From Lachnospiraceae bacterium (GTDB lineage: Bacteria > Bacillota > Clostridia > Lachnospirales > Lachnospiraceae), in NCBI GenBank assembly GCA_019420465.1, contig JAHZHB010000097.1:1-18492 (forward strand): 18,492 nucleotides of DNA. Direction: 5' to 3'. Shown piece after piece: positions 1 through 7,109 of this stretch. Position numbers and translations under genes: made by a program. The notes below the pieces were generated by a model, which saw only the letters and a program-made list of their open reading frames with translations, was not told the DNA's origin and did no database searches. How positions within the stretch are numbered: the first letter of the stretch is position 1; the number at the start of each line of letters is the position of its first letter.

Positions 1-280
1 CACACTGGATCAGATTGCCGAAGCCGGTCTCTGCAGCAAACGTGAATGCAACCGTACCTTCAAACAGCAGCTGCACACCACACCTTTTGAATATCTGCAG
101 CAGATCCGGCTGCAGAAAGCCTGTTACTATCTGGTCAATACCAGCCATTCAATCACCGATATCAGTGTTTCCTGTGGTTTTGGCGGAACCAGCTATTTTA
201 TCAAAGTGTTCAGAGAACAGTTCGGATATTCTCCGAAAGAATACAGGAATAATTTTCAGACGTATACACCGACGAACTGA
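1..280 (+). CDS. AraC-family transcriptional regulator, 3' end only
   Basis: An open frame runs from base 2 to a TGA at 278-280, giving 92 residues with no start because the gene begins outside the window. It reads as the C-terminal double helix-turn-helix DNA-binding domain of an AraC/XylS regulator: a first helix-turn-helix containing CSKRECNRTF, the linker LHTTPFEYLQQIRLQKAC, then a second one with TDISVSCGF and the family signature ending FGYSPKEYR. About 63 of 86 residues match the C-terminus of the complete AraC protein at 5058-5966, so the two are paralogues. The gene is followed by a two-way terminator and converges on the BCCT operon. Family assignment is firm; the effector and target are unknown. 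Confidence 0.93.
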   Translation, partial: TLDQIAEAGLCSKRECNRTFKQQLHTTPFEYLQQIRLQKACYYLVNTSHSITDISVSCGFGGTSYFIKVFREQFGYSPKEYRNNFQTYTPTN

Positions 281-293
281 TGCTTTTTTATAC

Positions 294-345
294 AAAAAGG
301 GGTATGGAAAACTGTCATCTTTCTCAGTTTCCCATACCCCTTTTA
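294..345. terminator. Two-way intrinsic terminator between AraC fragment and BCCT operon
   Basis: Arms 299-314 (starts GGGGTATGG) and 325-340 (ends CCATACCCC) form a 16-bp stem with one non-Watson-Crick position, which is G-U on the minus strand. Four T follow on the plus strand and five A precede it, so it can end both the AraC transcript and the BCCT operon. Confidence 0.88.
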
Positions 346-370
346 TCGTCTGCGTTATATTTTCGCTGTC

Positions 371-1933
371 TTATTCTTCTCCTGCAGTTTCTTCCGGCAG
401 CATATGATTCGGATATTTTTCAATCTCGTTAGCCTGCTTGAAAAATGAAACAATACAGATACCAACGACAATCATAACCGGTGCACCTAAAATGACATAC
501 ATCGCTTTTACTGCATTCACACCGTCTGTCGCCACGGTGGTATACGCTGTAGCCGTAATCAGAAGACCAATGATGATTTTAAATTTTTTCGGTGCTTCAT
601 CATCTACGGTCAGACCGTGCACAGACATTGTAGCGAGCACTGCCGCAATTGGATCAGCCATCGTTGTAAACGATCCGATAATAGCAAGAATAAATACAAT
701 CTGTACAATTTCACCCAAAGGCAGCGAATTGATAATCTGATATACGGTTGCCTGCATACCTGAATTCTGTACCATAGCCCACACATCCATCTTTCCGCTG
801 GTCTGCAGACTGATCGTCTGACTGCCAAATACACCAATCCAGACAATACAGAAAACGGAAGGAATCAATACATTAACTGTCAGAAACTCTCTCAGAGTTC
901 TTCCCTTGGCCATTCTGCAGAAGAACATGCCGAATACCGGACAGTAAAGAATAAAGGATGACCAGTACTGTACAATCCAGTCTGCATACCAGGTATCATC
1001 TGACAGTGTATTGTTGATGACTGTTTTAGATCCCCAGCTATCCAGCAATTTTCCTATAGACTCTGATGCCAGCTTACCAATAAAAGCAGTATCACCAAAC
1101 ACAAAGACATAAACCAGAAGTGCACAGAAAATAAAGAATGTCACTGTAGATACGTACTTCAGTCCTTTATGGATGCCTGACACACTCATAACAACAAACA
1201 TAATACCGATAAAAGCAGCAACAAGCAGGTACACCATGTTAGACTGACTGATGCCAAATGCAGACTCCAGACCGGCTCCAATCTGCATCAGACCAACACC
1301 CATCGAATTTGCACAGCCACCCACCATGGCAAAAATCATAACAGCATGGATCAGTGTTTCCAACCACTGGTGTCTTCCAAATACGGGGTCCAGAACTGCA
1401 TTGAATCTCAGTTTTTTCCGCCGGTTATACACAGCTACAGTAAAAGCCACGGAACAGACGGCATACATGGAGAATTCCACAAATGACCACTGCCACATAA
1501 CCTGAGACACAGAAAATATAGCAGCTTCTCTTGTCGCCGGATCTGCACCTGCATATGCCGGTGGTCCGAAAAAATTATACAACGGTTCTCCCATTGCCCA
1601 GAACAAAAGTCCCGTACCGATACTTCCACAGATTGTCATGGCAATCCAGTTAAATCTGCTGAATTCTGGTTTCGCATCTTCTCCGCCAATCCGTATGTTG
1701 CCATATCTGCTGATCAGAATAAAAATAATGATCAGAAAACAGACTAAGGCAAACAAATTGATGATCCATCCCACATAATCTGCCATACCATACAATAACG
1801 AATTTAAGATGGCGGCCATCTGTTCCTTAAAAAATATACTGACGATCAATAATGCAATCAAACCGATACATGCCGGCCAGAATGCCAGACTGTTAACTCT
1901 TCCTTTTTCTTGTTCTTTTTTTATATCGTTCAT
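371..1933 (-). CDS. BCCT-family betaine/carnitine/choline-type transporter
   Basis: A 520-residue polytopic membrane protein with about 12 hydrophobic segments, the usual BCCT length. Family marks visible are the glycine-rich unwound helix with GTGLLFWAMGEP at about 107-118, an aromatic helix MWQWSFVEFSMY near 146-157, and the signature helix with W324 followed by GMFFCRMAKGRTLREF at 335-350. BCCT proteins carry quaternary ammonium solutes such as glycine betaine, carnitine or proline betaine by ion symport or antiport. The aromatic box after W324 reads SSF instead of the tryptophan-rich CaiT/BetP form, so the substrate is not predictable. It is the last gene of the operon, 24 bases after the small AcnX subunit, with GGGAG upstream of its ATG. 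The C-terminal tail is short, which suggests uptake for catabolism more than osmosensing (inference). Confidence 0.93.
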   Translation of the reverse strand: MNDIKKEQEKGRVNSLAFWPACIGLIALLIVSIFFKEQMAAILNSLLYGMADYVGWIINLFALVCFLIIIFILISRYGNIRIGGEDAKPEFSRFNWIAMTICGSIGTGLLFWAMGEPLYNFFGPPAYAGADPATREAAIFSVSQVMWQWSFVEFSMYAVCSVAFTVAVYNRRKKLRFNAVLDPVFGRHQWLETLIHAVMIFAMVGGCANSMGVGLMQIGAGLESAFGISQSNMVYLLVAAFIGIMFVVMSVSGIHKGLKYVSTVTFFIFCALLVYVFVFGDTAFIGKLASESIGKLLDSWGSKTVINNTLSDDTWYADWIVQYWSSFILYCPVFGMFFCRMAKGRTLREFLTVNVLIPSVFCIVWIGVFGSQTISLQTSGKMDVWAMVQNSGMQATVYQIINSLPLGEIVQIVFILAIIGSFTTMADPIAAVLATMSVHGLTVDDEAPKKFKIIIGLLITATAYTTVATDGVNAVKAMYVILGAPVMIVVGICIVSFFKQANEIEKYPNHMLPEETAGEE

Positions 1934-1957
1934 TTTTCTCCCTTTTGCAGAGCACTG

Positions 1958-2380
1958 TTATCCTTCTGCTTTTTTCAGTATTTCCACTGTTCCATGTGTT
2001 CCATCTACCCGAATCCAGTCACCGTCATGTATACAGTCAAACGGATTTTCTTCTGTTTCTACAACAGCCGGAATGCCAAGTTCCACAATACAGGCGGCAC
2101 ATCGTGAATCCAGTTTCTGAATTACCCATGCAACTGGTACATGTCCCGCTACTTTTGCCGAATAAAAATGGCTGGCCCAGCCGTTACTCCCTTTTGCACA
2201 GGGAAGGATCAGGATTTTTCCCCCTATATAAGCGCCACATTTGCTGTTAGCCTCTTCTATAATGATGCCCGTCTTTTCATCCAGACCGGCCCAGCCCTGT
2301 ACACTGTCAGGCAAAACCAGTGCTTCACCTTCTGCAACTCCATTATAAGCGCCTCTTCCTGTGAGTATTGTTTTTTCCAT
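1958..2380 (-). CDS. Aconitase X small (swivel) subunit, DUF126 family
   Basis: A 140-residue protein of the DUF126/aconitase X swivel-domain family. Visible marks are GVAEGEALVLPDSVQGWAGL near the start, the core IGGKILILPCAKGSNGWASH, then LGIPAVV and the closing GDWIRVDGTHGTV. In two-subunit AcnX enzymes this chain completes the active site of the large chain, with the serine of the KGS motif in the expected region. The open frame reaches back to 2425, but I chose the ATG at 2380: it has GGAG upstream and shares one base with the TGA of the large subunit (TGATG), the usual coupled arrangement. The longer version would add 15 residues that are only the shadow of the preceding gene. The substrate is probably a hydroxylated amino or carboxylic acid, unproven. 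Confidence 0.9.
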   Translation of the reverse strand: MEKTILTGRGAYNGVAEGEALVLPDSVQGWAGLDEKTGIIIEEANSKCGAYIGGKILILPCAKGSNGWASHFYSAKVAGHVPVAWVIQKLDSRCAACIVELGIPAVVETEENPFDCIHDGDWIRVDGTHGTVEILKKAEG

Positions 2381-3672
2381 CAGAATTCTCCTTTCCAGTA
2401 TCCTGTGACTGCCGCATCGATGCATTTGTAAATATCGCCGTAATAAATCGGTACATGTTTTGCCGGATCAAAGCTGGAATGCATATAATGTCCCTGTTTT
2501 CCTGAATCTGTCACCAACGCATTTACATGTCTGAAAGCTATCGGGTCCATAACCAGAGGGCAGCTCGAACACATCAGATGACCACCAGCCTCTTCTATCG
2601 TTGCCAGAAATCCACTGGCCTTTGCCATTTCTCTTGTTGACATGTCTGTCCATACGGAGAATTCCACACCTTCTGCTATAGTCTTGCCCTTCAGATATTC
2701 GGCTACCTGCTGGATATCTTCCAGACTGTAATGTGGACATCCGAGAATCACATAATCTATCTTTCCGCTGCCTGCAGAGCATATCTGGCGATAGGACTCT
2801 TCATAATCCGCCTGTGTGATCGTAAATTCACCGCGCAGTTTCTTATTACCACGGGCATCTTCCAGACTGCGTGCCTCAGGAGTGACCCCCACAATATGAC
2901 ACATTTCACAGGCGCTTGTCGTTGCCATAGCGGTGAAACACTGTTTCAGCTTTGTGAGGTTCGGACGATGAAATTCTCCTGTCAGTACCGGTACACCGTG
3001 CGGCGGCAGCATGCGTCCTACCGTGTAACCAATCACATCCCAGTCAAGACGTGTCTCCGATTTGCATTCTATATGAAATACAGTATCTGCATAACGATTC
3101 TCCGGTAAATAAAATCCCCATTTAGGTGCACGTCCACAAATGGATATCCATGTAATAGCTTCTTCGCCATCTGCATTACATCTTGCGCCAAAAGCTGAAT
3201 TACTCATCGTAATATTGCTGGATTCCGAAGTTACAACATATTCCCCCATCAATGGTACCCAGCCATTCAGATACGGTGTACACGATCCTGCAATACAACA
3301 TCCCGCATCCAGTGTTCTCTTCAGATACGCTGTATTTCTGTCAAACAGTTCTTTTGGGAGTCTGTTAAACTTGTAATCATACTGATCACAGGGAGCAACA
3401 CATGTCTGGCAATAACAGTTATCTGCGAATTTTTCTATAGGCACGATTTCATCTGTGCATAAATACATTTTCGAAAAAATCTCATCATAATTATCCGATT
3501 TACAGGTTTCCAGATAGGAATGTGCCCCAAAATACAATGTCGATTTGGATATTTCCACCAGCTCATCCGCACCTACCACCTGCGCATACTTTAATACATT
3601 TTCCAGTGCTACCTGTTTGAATCTTCCATATTTACCATCCAGCATGTCCTGTTCATAAGCTGTAAGTCTCAT
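2380..3672 (-). CDS. Aconitase X catalytic (large) subunit, DUF521 family dehydratase
   Basis: A 430-residue protein recognisable as aconitase X large chain by the block SSNITMSNSAFGARCNADG at 151-169, CHIVGVTPEA at 258-267, the cysteine segment CSSCPLV at 368-374 and TDSGKQGHY at 388-396. Characterised AcnX enzymes use an Fe-S cluster to dehydrate either cis-3-hydroxy-L-proline (bacterial type II) or mevalonate 5-phosphate (archaeal type I); the bacterial setting and the absence of isoprenoid genes favour an amino-acid-like substrate (inference). It has about 20 cysteines, including an unusual tight group at residues 86-95. It follows the TIM-barrel gene by 18 bases with GGAG ahead of the ATG, and its stop overlaps the start of the small subunit. 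Confidence 0.92.
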   Translation of the reverse strand: MRLTAYEQDMLDGKYGRFKQVALENVLKYAQVVGADELVEISKSTLYFGAHSYLETCKSDNYDEIFSKMYLCTDEIVPIEKFADNCYCQTCVAPCDQYDYKFNRLPKELFDRNTAYLKRTLDAGCCIAGSCTPYLNGWVPLMGEYVVTSESSNITMSNSAFGARCNADGEEAITWISICGRAPKWGFYLPENRYADTVFHIECKSETRLDWDVIGYTVGRMLPPHGVPVLTGEFHRPNLTKLKQCFTAMATTSACEMCHIVGVTPEARSLEDARGNKKLRGEFTITQADYEESYRQICSAGSGKIDYVILGCPHYSLEDIQQVAEYLKGKTIAEGVEFSVWTDMSTREMAKASGFLATIEEAGGHLMCSSCPLVMDPIAFRHVNALVTDSGKQGHYMHSSFDPAKHVPIYYGDIYKCIDAAVTGYWKGEF

Positions 3673-3690
3673 TTGTTTTTCTCCTTTTAT

Positions 3691-4617
3691 TCACTTTCTT
3701 CCTTTTACCCCAACACCCAGTTCTCTGAGATACCGGATACTGTCCGCACATGCTTTCATTTCCCGTTTTCTTGCAACATCCAGATCTTCCCCTTCATACT
3801 GCAGGCAACATTCATTCTCAAACGTTATCCGATCCATGGGAGAAAGTTCTCTGAACTGTTTTAACATCAATGGTACATCCATTGATCCCTGGCCAACAGC
3901 GCCTCCAACCGAATGAACTCCCATCAGATCACACGTAATCCGGTCATCACTGAAATGCGTATAAATAGAATACGGCAACATTTTCTTTATACAGTTTTCC
4001 GGCTCTTCCATCACATACAGAGGATTCATCGTATCCACACATGCTCTGACACAGGGATGATTTATTTTTTCAATCAGCCATATTACTTCATCAGCAAATG
4101 TGTCCGTATGATTTTCCAGAGCAAAACGTATATTTCTGGCCTCCAGCAGCGGAAGTGCCTTTTGGAACTGCTCCCATCGATGTTGCAGCTGTGCCATAAC
4201 CTCAGGACAGAACCTTGACCCATAAAGCTTTCGCGGTCTTTTTATATCCAGACCCCATTTCACGATATCCGATCCCAGATGTCCGGCGATTTCTATCGCC
4301 TCTTCTATCGTCACATTGCATCTTGGATCTACGTCATCAAAAGATGCATTAAAATCCAGAATCAGATTCCTTTTTTCAGCCTCTCTTCTGATAGCATCCA
4401 GTTCAGCTCCTCTGGTTGTCCCCAGATCCACTCTGGTCACATGCAATCCGTCCAATTTCCACTCAGCTGCCAGATCCATCAGCTCATACAGACTCATCTT
4501 TTTCTCAAATTTAAAGTTTTCTATCCCCCAGCTTGAGCCAAAGCCCCAGAAATGCAACGAATATGTATGCATCAGCAGTTTCAGTGGTCTGTTTTTATCT
4601 GTCTTCAGTGTTTCCAT
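3691..4617 (-). CDS. Sugar phosphate isomerase/epimerase-like TIM-barrel protein
   Basis: A 308-residue protein of the xylose isomerase-like / AP endonuclease 2 TIM-barrel superfamily. The divalent-metal ligand pattern is present: E168 in FALENH, D195 in CVDTMNP, H221 in YTHFSDD and E267/E269 in TFENEC. Members interconvert ketoses or inosose-type compounds or open rings, so the reaction cannot be named from sequence. It is the first gene of the operon with both AcnX subunits and the BCCT carrier, with a very strong GGAGGAGG site six bases before the ATG. It is divergent from the AraC regulator at 5058. A role on the product of AcnX or on a conjugated form of the imported solute is inference only. 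Confidence 0.85.
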   Translation of the reverse strand: METLKTDKNRPLKLLMHTYSLHFWGFGSSWGIENFKFEKKMSLYELMDLAAEWKLDGLHVTRVDLGTTRGAELDAIRREAEKRNLILDFNASFDDVDPRCNVTIEEAIEIAGHLGSDIVKWGLDIKRPRKLYGSRFCPEVMAQLQHRWEQFQKALPLLEARNIRFALENHTDTFADEVIWLIEKINHPCVRACVDTMNPLYVMEEPENCIKKMLPYSIYTHFSDDRITCDLMGVHSVGGAVGQGSMDVPLMLKQFRELSPMDRITFENECCLQYEGEDLDVARKREMKACADSIRYLRELGVGVKGRK

Positions 4618-5057
4618 TTTGTCCTCCTCCTTGTTTGTCCGGAGTATATATTGTCTTTATTTTTCTATCCGTACACTGGATTTCCCTCCTTTTCCCGTTT
4701 CTTTCGTATATATGAATTATCCCTTATATTTTTTTCTTTTTATAGAGACTTCTAGCCACATATTATAATTTTCCGGCCATCAACATTAGATATGTTTGGC
4801 CATTTTCCATACATTTTTACCAAATTTTATATTTTTCATCTGCTTTTTTATAAGTATATGGCCATCCGTATGATATATCTGGCCTTTCCATTTTTCTCCT
4901 GTTTTCCATTATTATTTCCGTTTCTTCATGTTTTTTCTTTTTTTATATCTCAGTATTTTCTCTGTGTTTTATATTGCAGTATATGGACAACTATTCTTCT
5001 GCATGTTAAACTGAATAAAAACTGATTTTTCTTATTTCGTCAGGAGGTTATAATAAT
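4618..5057. promoter_or_regulatory. Divergent regulatory region with phased TGGCCA boxes
   Basis: A 440-base A+T-rich region with no credible gene. TGGCCA-like boxes lie at 4753 (TAGCCA), 4774 (CGGCCA), 4797 (TGGCCA), 4859 (TGGCCA) and 4880 (TGGCCT). Neighbouring boxes are 21-23 bases apart, and the 62-base gap is close to three such steps, so all could lie on one face of the helix. The blocks 4775-4808 and 4860-4890 also resemble one another as direct repeats. On the minus strand a GATAAT (4716-4721) is a possible -10 for the isomerase operon without a good -35, which fits activator dependence. The likely binder is the adjacent AraC protein (inference). Confidence 0.55.
4984..5012 (+). promoter_or_regulatory. 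Candidate promoter of the AraC gene
   Basis: TGGACA at 4984-4989 and TAAACT at 5007-5012 are separated by 17 bases, about 45 bases before the ATG. Both hexamers depart from consensus, so this is tentative. A strong AGGAGG at 5042-5047 serves the gene. Confidence 0.35.
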
Positions 5058-5966
5058 ATGGCCAAAAAGTGGGAAGAATATTTTGTAATCAACGGTAATA
5101 CACTCGAAGAATTAAACGCTGCTACTTCTCCTGGTTTTCCTTTTTTTTCTGAATTTTCCGCACGGGAATCCTATCCCCGTGGTACATATCCCTGGCACTG
5201 GCACACCACTGTCCATTTTTTCTACGTAACAGAAGGCCGGCTTAAATATCACACAACTAACGGTGCCTACATCTTTAAGAAAGGACATGGTGGCTTCATC
5301 AATGCCAATATTCCCCATATGTTGGAATATCCCGATGACACCCCTACCTCCTTTTTTTACTGTATGTTCAATCCGGAACTGATCGGCGGAAATCTGCGAA
5401 GTGACATTATGTCAAAATATGTTCGTCCTATTACAGATAACTCCGACTTCGATATTTTTCATCTGGACTGTGACAACCCTGATCATGCTTCCATCCTGCG
5501 TCTTCTTAAAGAAGCTTTTCGTCTGTATGATGAAAAAAATCCGCATTACGAACTGCTTATATCTTCCAAACTTTTTGAACTCTGGGCACATTTTGATGAA
5601 GTAACCATCAATTACAGAACAAATCTGATCGGAAAGATGTCTTCTCATCGCATCAAGCTGATGATCACGTATCTGAATGAGCATTTTATTGAAAAGGTCA
5701 GCCTTGACGATATAGCAGCCGCTGGCATGTGCAGCCGCAGAGAATGTAACCGCGCTTTTCAGACTCAGTTACATACAACGCCTTTTGAATACCTGCTTAA
5801 TATTCGTTTGCAACAGGCCTGTCAGTATCTGGTTAATTCCAGTCATTCTGTCACAGATATCAGCATTTCCTGCGGTTTTTCTTCTACCAGTTATTTCACA
5901 AAGCTGTTCAGAGAAAAATTCGGCTGTTCTCCAAAAGAATATCGTAAGCATTTTCAGATTATCTGA
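5058..5966 (+). CDS. AraC-family transcriptional regulator with cupin sensor domain
   Basis: A complete 302-residue regulator. The N-terminal half is cupin-like: YPWHWHT at 44-50 with two histidines, VTEGRLKYH near 57-65 and the second beta block near GGFINANIPHMLEY. The C-terminal 100 residues hold two helix-turn-helices, around 214-235 (CSRRECNRAF) and 264-285 (TDISISCGF), and the AraC signature ending FGCSPKEYR. The start has AGGAGG nine bases upstream. It is divergent from the isomerase-AcnX-BCCT operon and is probably its activator, acting through the TGGCCA boxes (inference from position). Its C-terminus is about 73 percent identical to the AraC fragment at the left edge, which lies at the far end of the same operon. 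Confidence 0.94.
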   Translation: MAKKWEEYFVINGNTLEELNAATSPGFPFFSEFSARESYPRGTYPWHWHTTVHFFYVTEGRLKYHTTNGAYIFKKGHGGFINANIPHMLEYPDDTPTSFFYCMFNPELIGGNLRSDIMSKYVRPITDNSDFDIFHLDCDNPDHASILRLLKEAFRLYDEKNPHYELLISSKLFELWAHFDEVTINYRTNLIGKMSSHRIKLMITYLNEHFIEKVSLDDIAAAGMCSRRECNRAFQTQLHTTPFEYLLNIRLQQACQYLVNSSHSVTDISISCGFSSTSYFTKLFREKFGCSPKEYRKHFQII

Positions 5967-5970
5967 TATG

Positions 5971-6007
5971 TCAAAATTGGTTCACTGAACCAATTATTGA
6001 TATGCAT
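5971..6007. repeat. Dispersed 37-base repeat, copy A, with near-perfect palindrome
   Basis: Matches 18350-18386 at 35 of 37 bases. It contains the palindrome TTGGTTCACTGAACCAA (5977-5993), with arms extending to 10 bp at 5975-5995. On the minus strand it lies just after the terminator of the YitT gene, and its hairpin is followed by TTTTG. It could be a second terminator, an operator or a small dispersed element. Confidence 0.75.
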
Positions 6008-6015
6008 TGGCAATA

Positions 6016-6054
6016 AAAAGCTGTCATCGACCTCTATCGGCAGATGACAGCTTT
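6016..6054. terminator. Two-way terminator between AraC and YitT genes
   Basis: AAAGCTGTCAT at 6017-6027 pairs with ATGACAGCTTT at 6044-6054, loop of 16 bases. On the minus strand the stem runs into five T, ending the YitT transcript; on the plus strand it can end the AraC transcript. Confidence 0.85.
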
Positions 6055-6059
6055 CCCTT

Positions 6060-6683
6060 CTATACTTCTTCAACTGTATCAACTTTCTCTCTTCCCAGAG
6101 TGTAACAGATATCAATACAGACAGAGGCTGCGACAGAATACAAAATCGAATAAAACAGTGCTGATGCAGCATGCAGCAAAGCCATACCGGTAATATAGAT
6201 CACGGCATCCGACAAAAACATGACCAGTGTGACATTCATTCCCTGAAAATGTGATTTCAGCACACGCACAACAGCTGTAGTGCCTCCAACGCTGCCTCCG
6301 ACATGCATGATCAGTCCGCAGGCCACACCGTTTACAGCGCCTCCAACGGCAACCAGAGCGATTCTGTCATATCCATATATCATCGGTGCGTGCGGCACCA
6401 GCAAATTGATCATTATGGCAGACGAAGCCAGTACACCGGCTGTATAGATCAGCACCTTTTTACCAAATCTGCAGACACAGATCAGCAGAATGGGAATATT
6501 CAGCAGCAGATTGACTGTTCCCACCGGAAAATGAAGTACTTTATACAGAATCTGTGCCATACCGAGTGTACTGCCGGGAACGATACTGATATGAGCAATA
6601 CAGGCTGACGACACCGCATACAGTACACTGGCAATACACAGTACAAAAATCTCGTTTCGCAGCTGTTTTTTTTCAGATGTCAT
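6060..6683 (-). CDS. YitT/YczE-type integral membrane protein, short form
   Basis: 207 residues with about five hydrophobic helices and the family pattern: VYAVSSACIAHISIVPGS-like first segment ending in PGSTLGMAQ, then FPVGTVNLLLNIPILL, a lysine-tyrosine turn KKVLIYTAGV and the glycine-rich GGSVGGTTAVVRVL. It resembles the N-terminal membrane part of the protein at 9264-10100 but lacks its cytoplasmic DUF2179 domain. Function in this family is not established. I chose the ATG at 6683 because GAGAGG lies upstream at normal distance; the longer frame from 6740 would add a charged 19-residue tail and would start inside a hairpin. It stands alone between two terminators. Confidence 0.85.
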   Translation of the reverse strand: MTSEKKQLRNEIFVLCIASVLYAVSSACIAHISIVPGSTLGMAQILYKVLHFPVGTVNLLLNIPILLICVCRFGKKVLIYTAGVLASSAIMINLLVPHAPMIYGYDRIALVAVGGAVNGVACGLIMHVGGSVGGTTAVVRVLKSHFQGMNVTLVMFLSDAVIYITGMALLHAASALFYSILYSVAASVCIDICYTLGREKVDTVEEV

Positions 6684-6720
6684 GACGTTTTCCTCTCTTT
6701 TTCTTTCTCTTTCCCTTTGC

Positions 6721-6768
6721 AAAAAATGCCGCAAAACCATGAGTGAAGATGATTTTACGACATTTTTT
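6721..6768 (-). promoter_or_regulatory. Terminator-like hairpin in the YitT leader (attenuator candidate)
   Basis: On the minus strand a 20-base arm (6768-6749) pairs fully with 6740-6721 around an 8-base loop, 17 Watson-Crick pairs plus three U-G pairs. The same positions are C-A mismatches on the plus strand, so the structure fits minus-strand RNA. The 3' arm ends in six T. It lies 38 bases ahead of the chosen YitT start. Confidence 0.6.
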
Positions 6769-6919
6769 GTATGTTTTTAACATATGTTGGAAAGGGGTTT
6801 ATCTATTGACACAGACTGACTCGTCCATACCAAACTGTATTCATGATCCTTACTGTTTTGTCTGTCTGTGCAGCAGGATCTCTTACGGATTTTCCCTGTT
6901 ATTTTCATTTTTATTTTTC

Positions 6920-6958
6920 GGGTACTGCAAAATGTTACGCTTTTGCAGTATCCCTTTT
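6920..6958 (+). terminator. Orphan plus-strand terminator-like hairpin
   Basis: GGG plus TACTGCAAAA (6920-6932) pairs with TTTTGCAGTA, one bulged T, CCC (6941-6954), followed by TTTT. The minus strand has no T run after it. No plus-strand gene lies upstream before the terminator at 6016-6054. Confidence 0.5.
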
Positions 6959-6981
6959 CCTATATCATGGAGTGCTTCTAT

Positions 6982-7012
6982 AAAAAGCAGCTGTGGCAGG
7001 CAACTGCTTTTT
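6982..7012 (-). terminator. Terminator of the MttB-RidA unit
   Basis: AAAAAGCAG (6982-6990) pairs with CTGCTTTTT (7004-7012), 13-base loop; the minus-strand reading ends in five T about 100 bases after the RidA stop. Confidence 0.65.
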
Positions 7013-7109
7013 ACCAATGGTTCATACTGCCGGCCTTATCCCAATCCTCACCGGCCTGTCTGTAAGGAACTATGTATTGTATATCTATTCATTCATGCGT
7101 TTACCGTAT

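Larger units (their letters stand above)
6769..7109. other. Intergenic region with two hairpins
   Basis: 341 bases between the YitT leader hairpin and the RidA stop, with no credible gene. It holds a two-way terminator at 6982-7012 for RidA and a plus-strand terminator-like hairpin at 6920-6958 that faces away from both flanking genes. A TTGACA at 6806-6811 has no good -10 partner on the plus strand. Confidence 0.6.

Noticed and set aside
2380..2425. Longer start for the AcnX small subunit, adding 15 residues
   Set aside because: The extension is the out-of-frame 3' end of the large-subunit gene; the ATG at 2380 has a ribosome site and a coupled TGATG junction.
6811..6824. Shared GACGAGTCAG between this site (minus strand) and the antitoxin region at 18466-18475
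   Set aside because: Only ten bases match and the surrounding structure is unrelated, so chance is likely.
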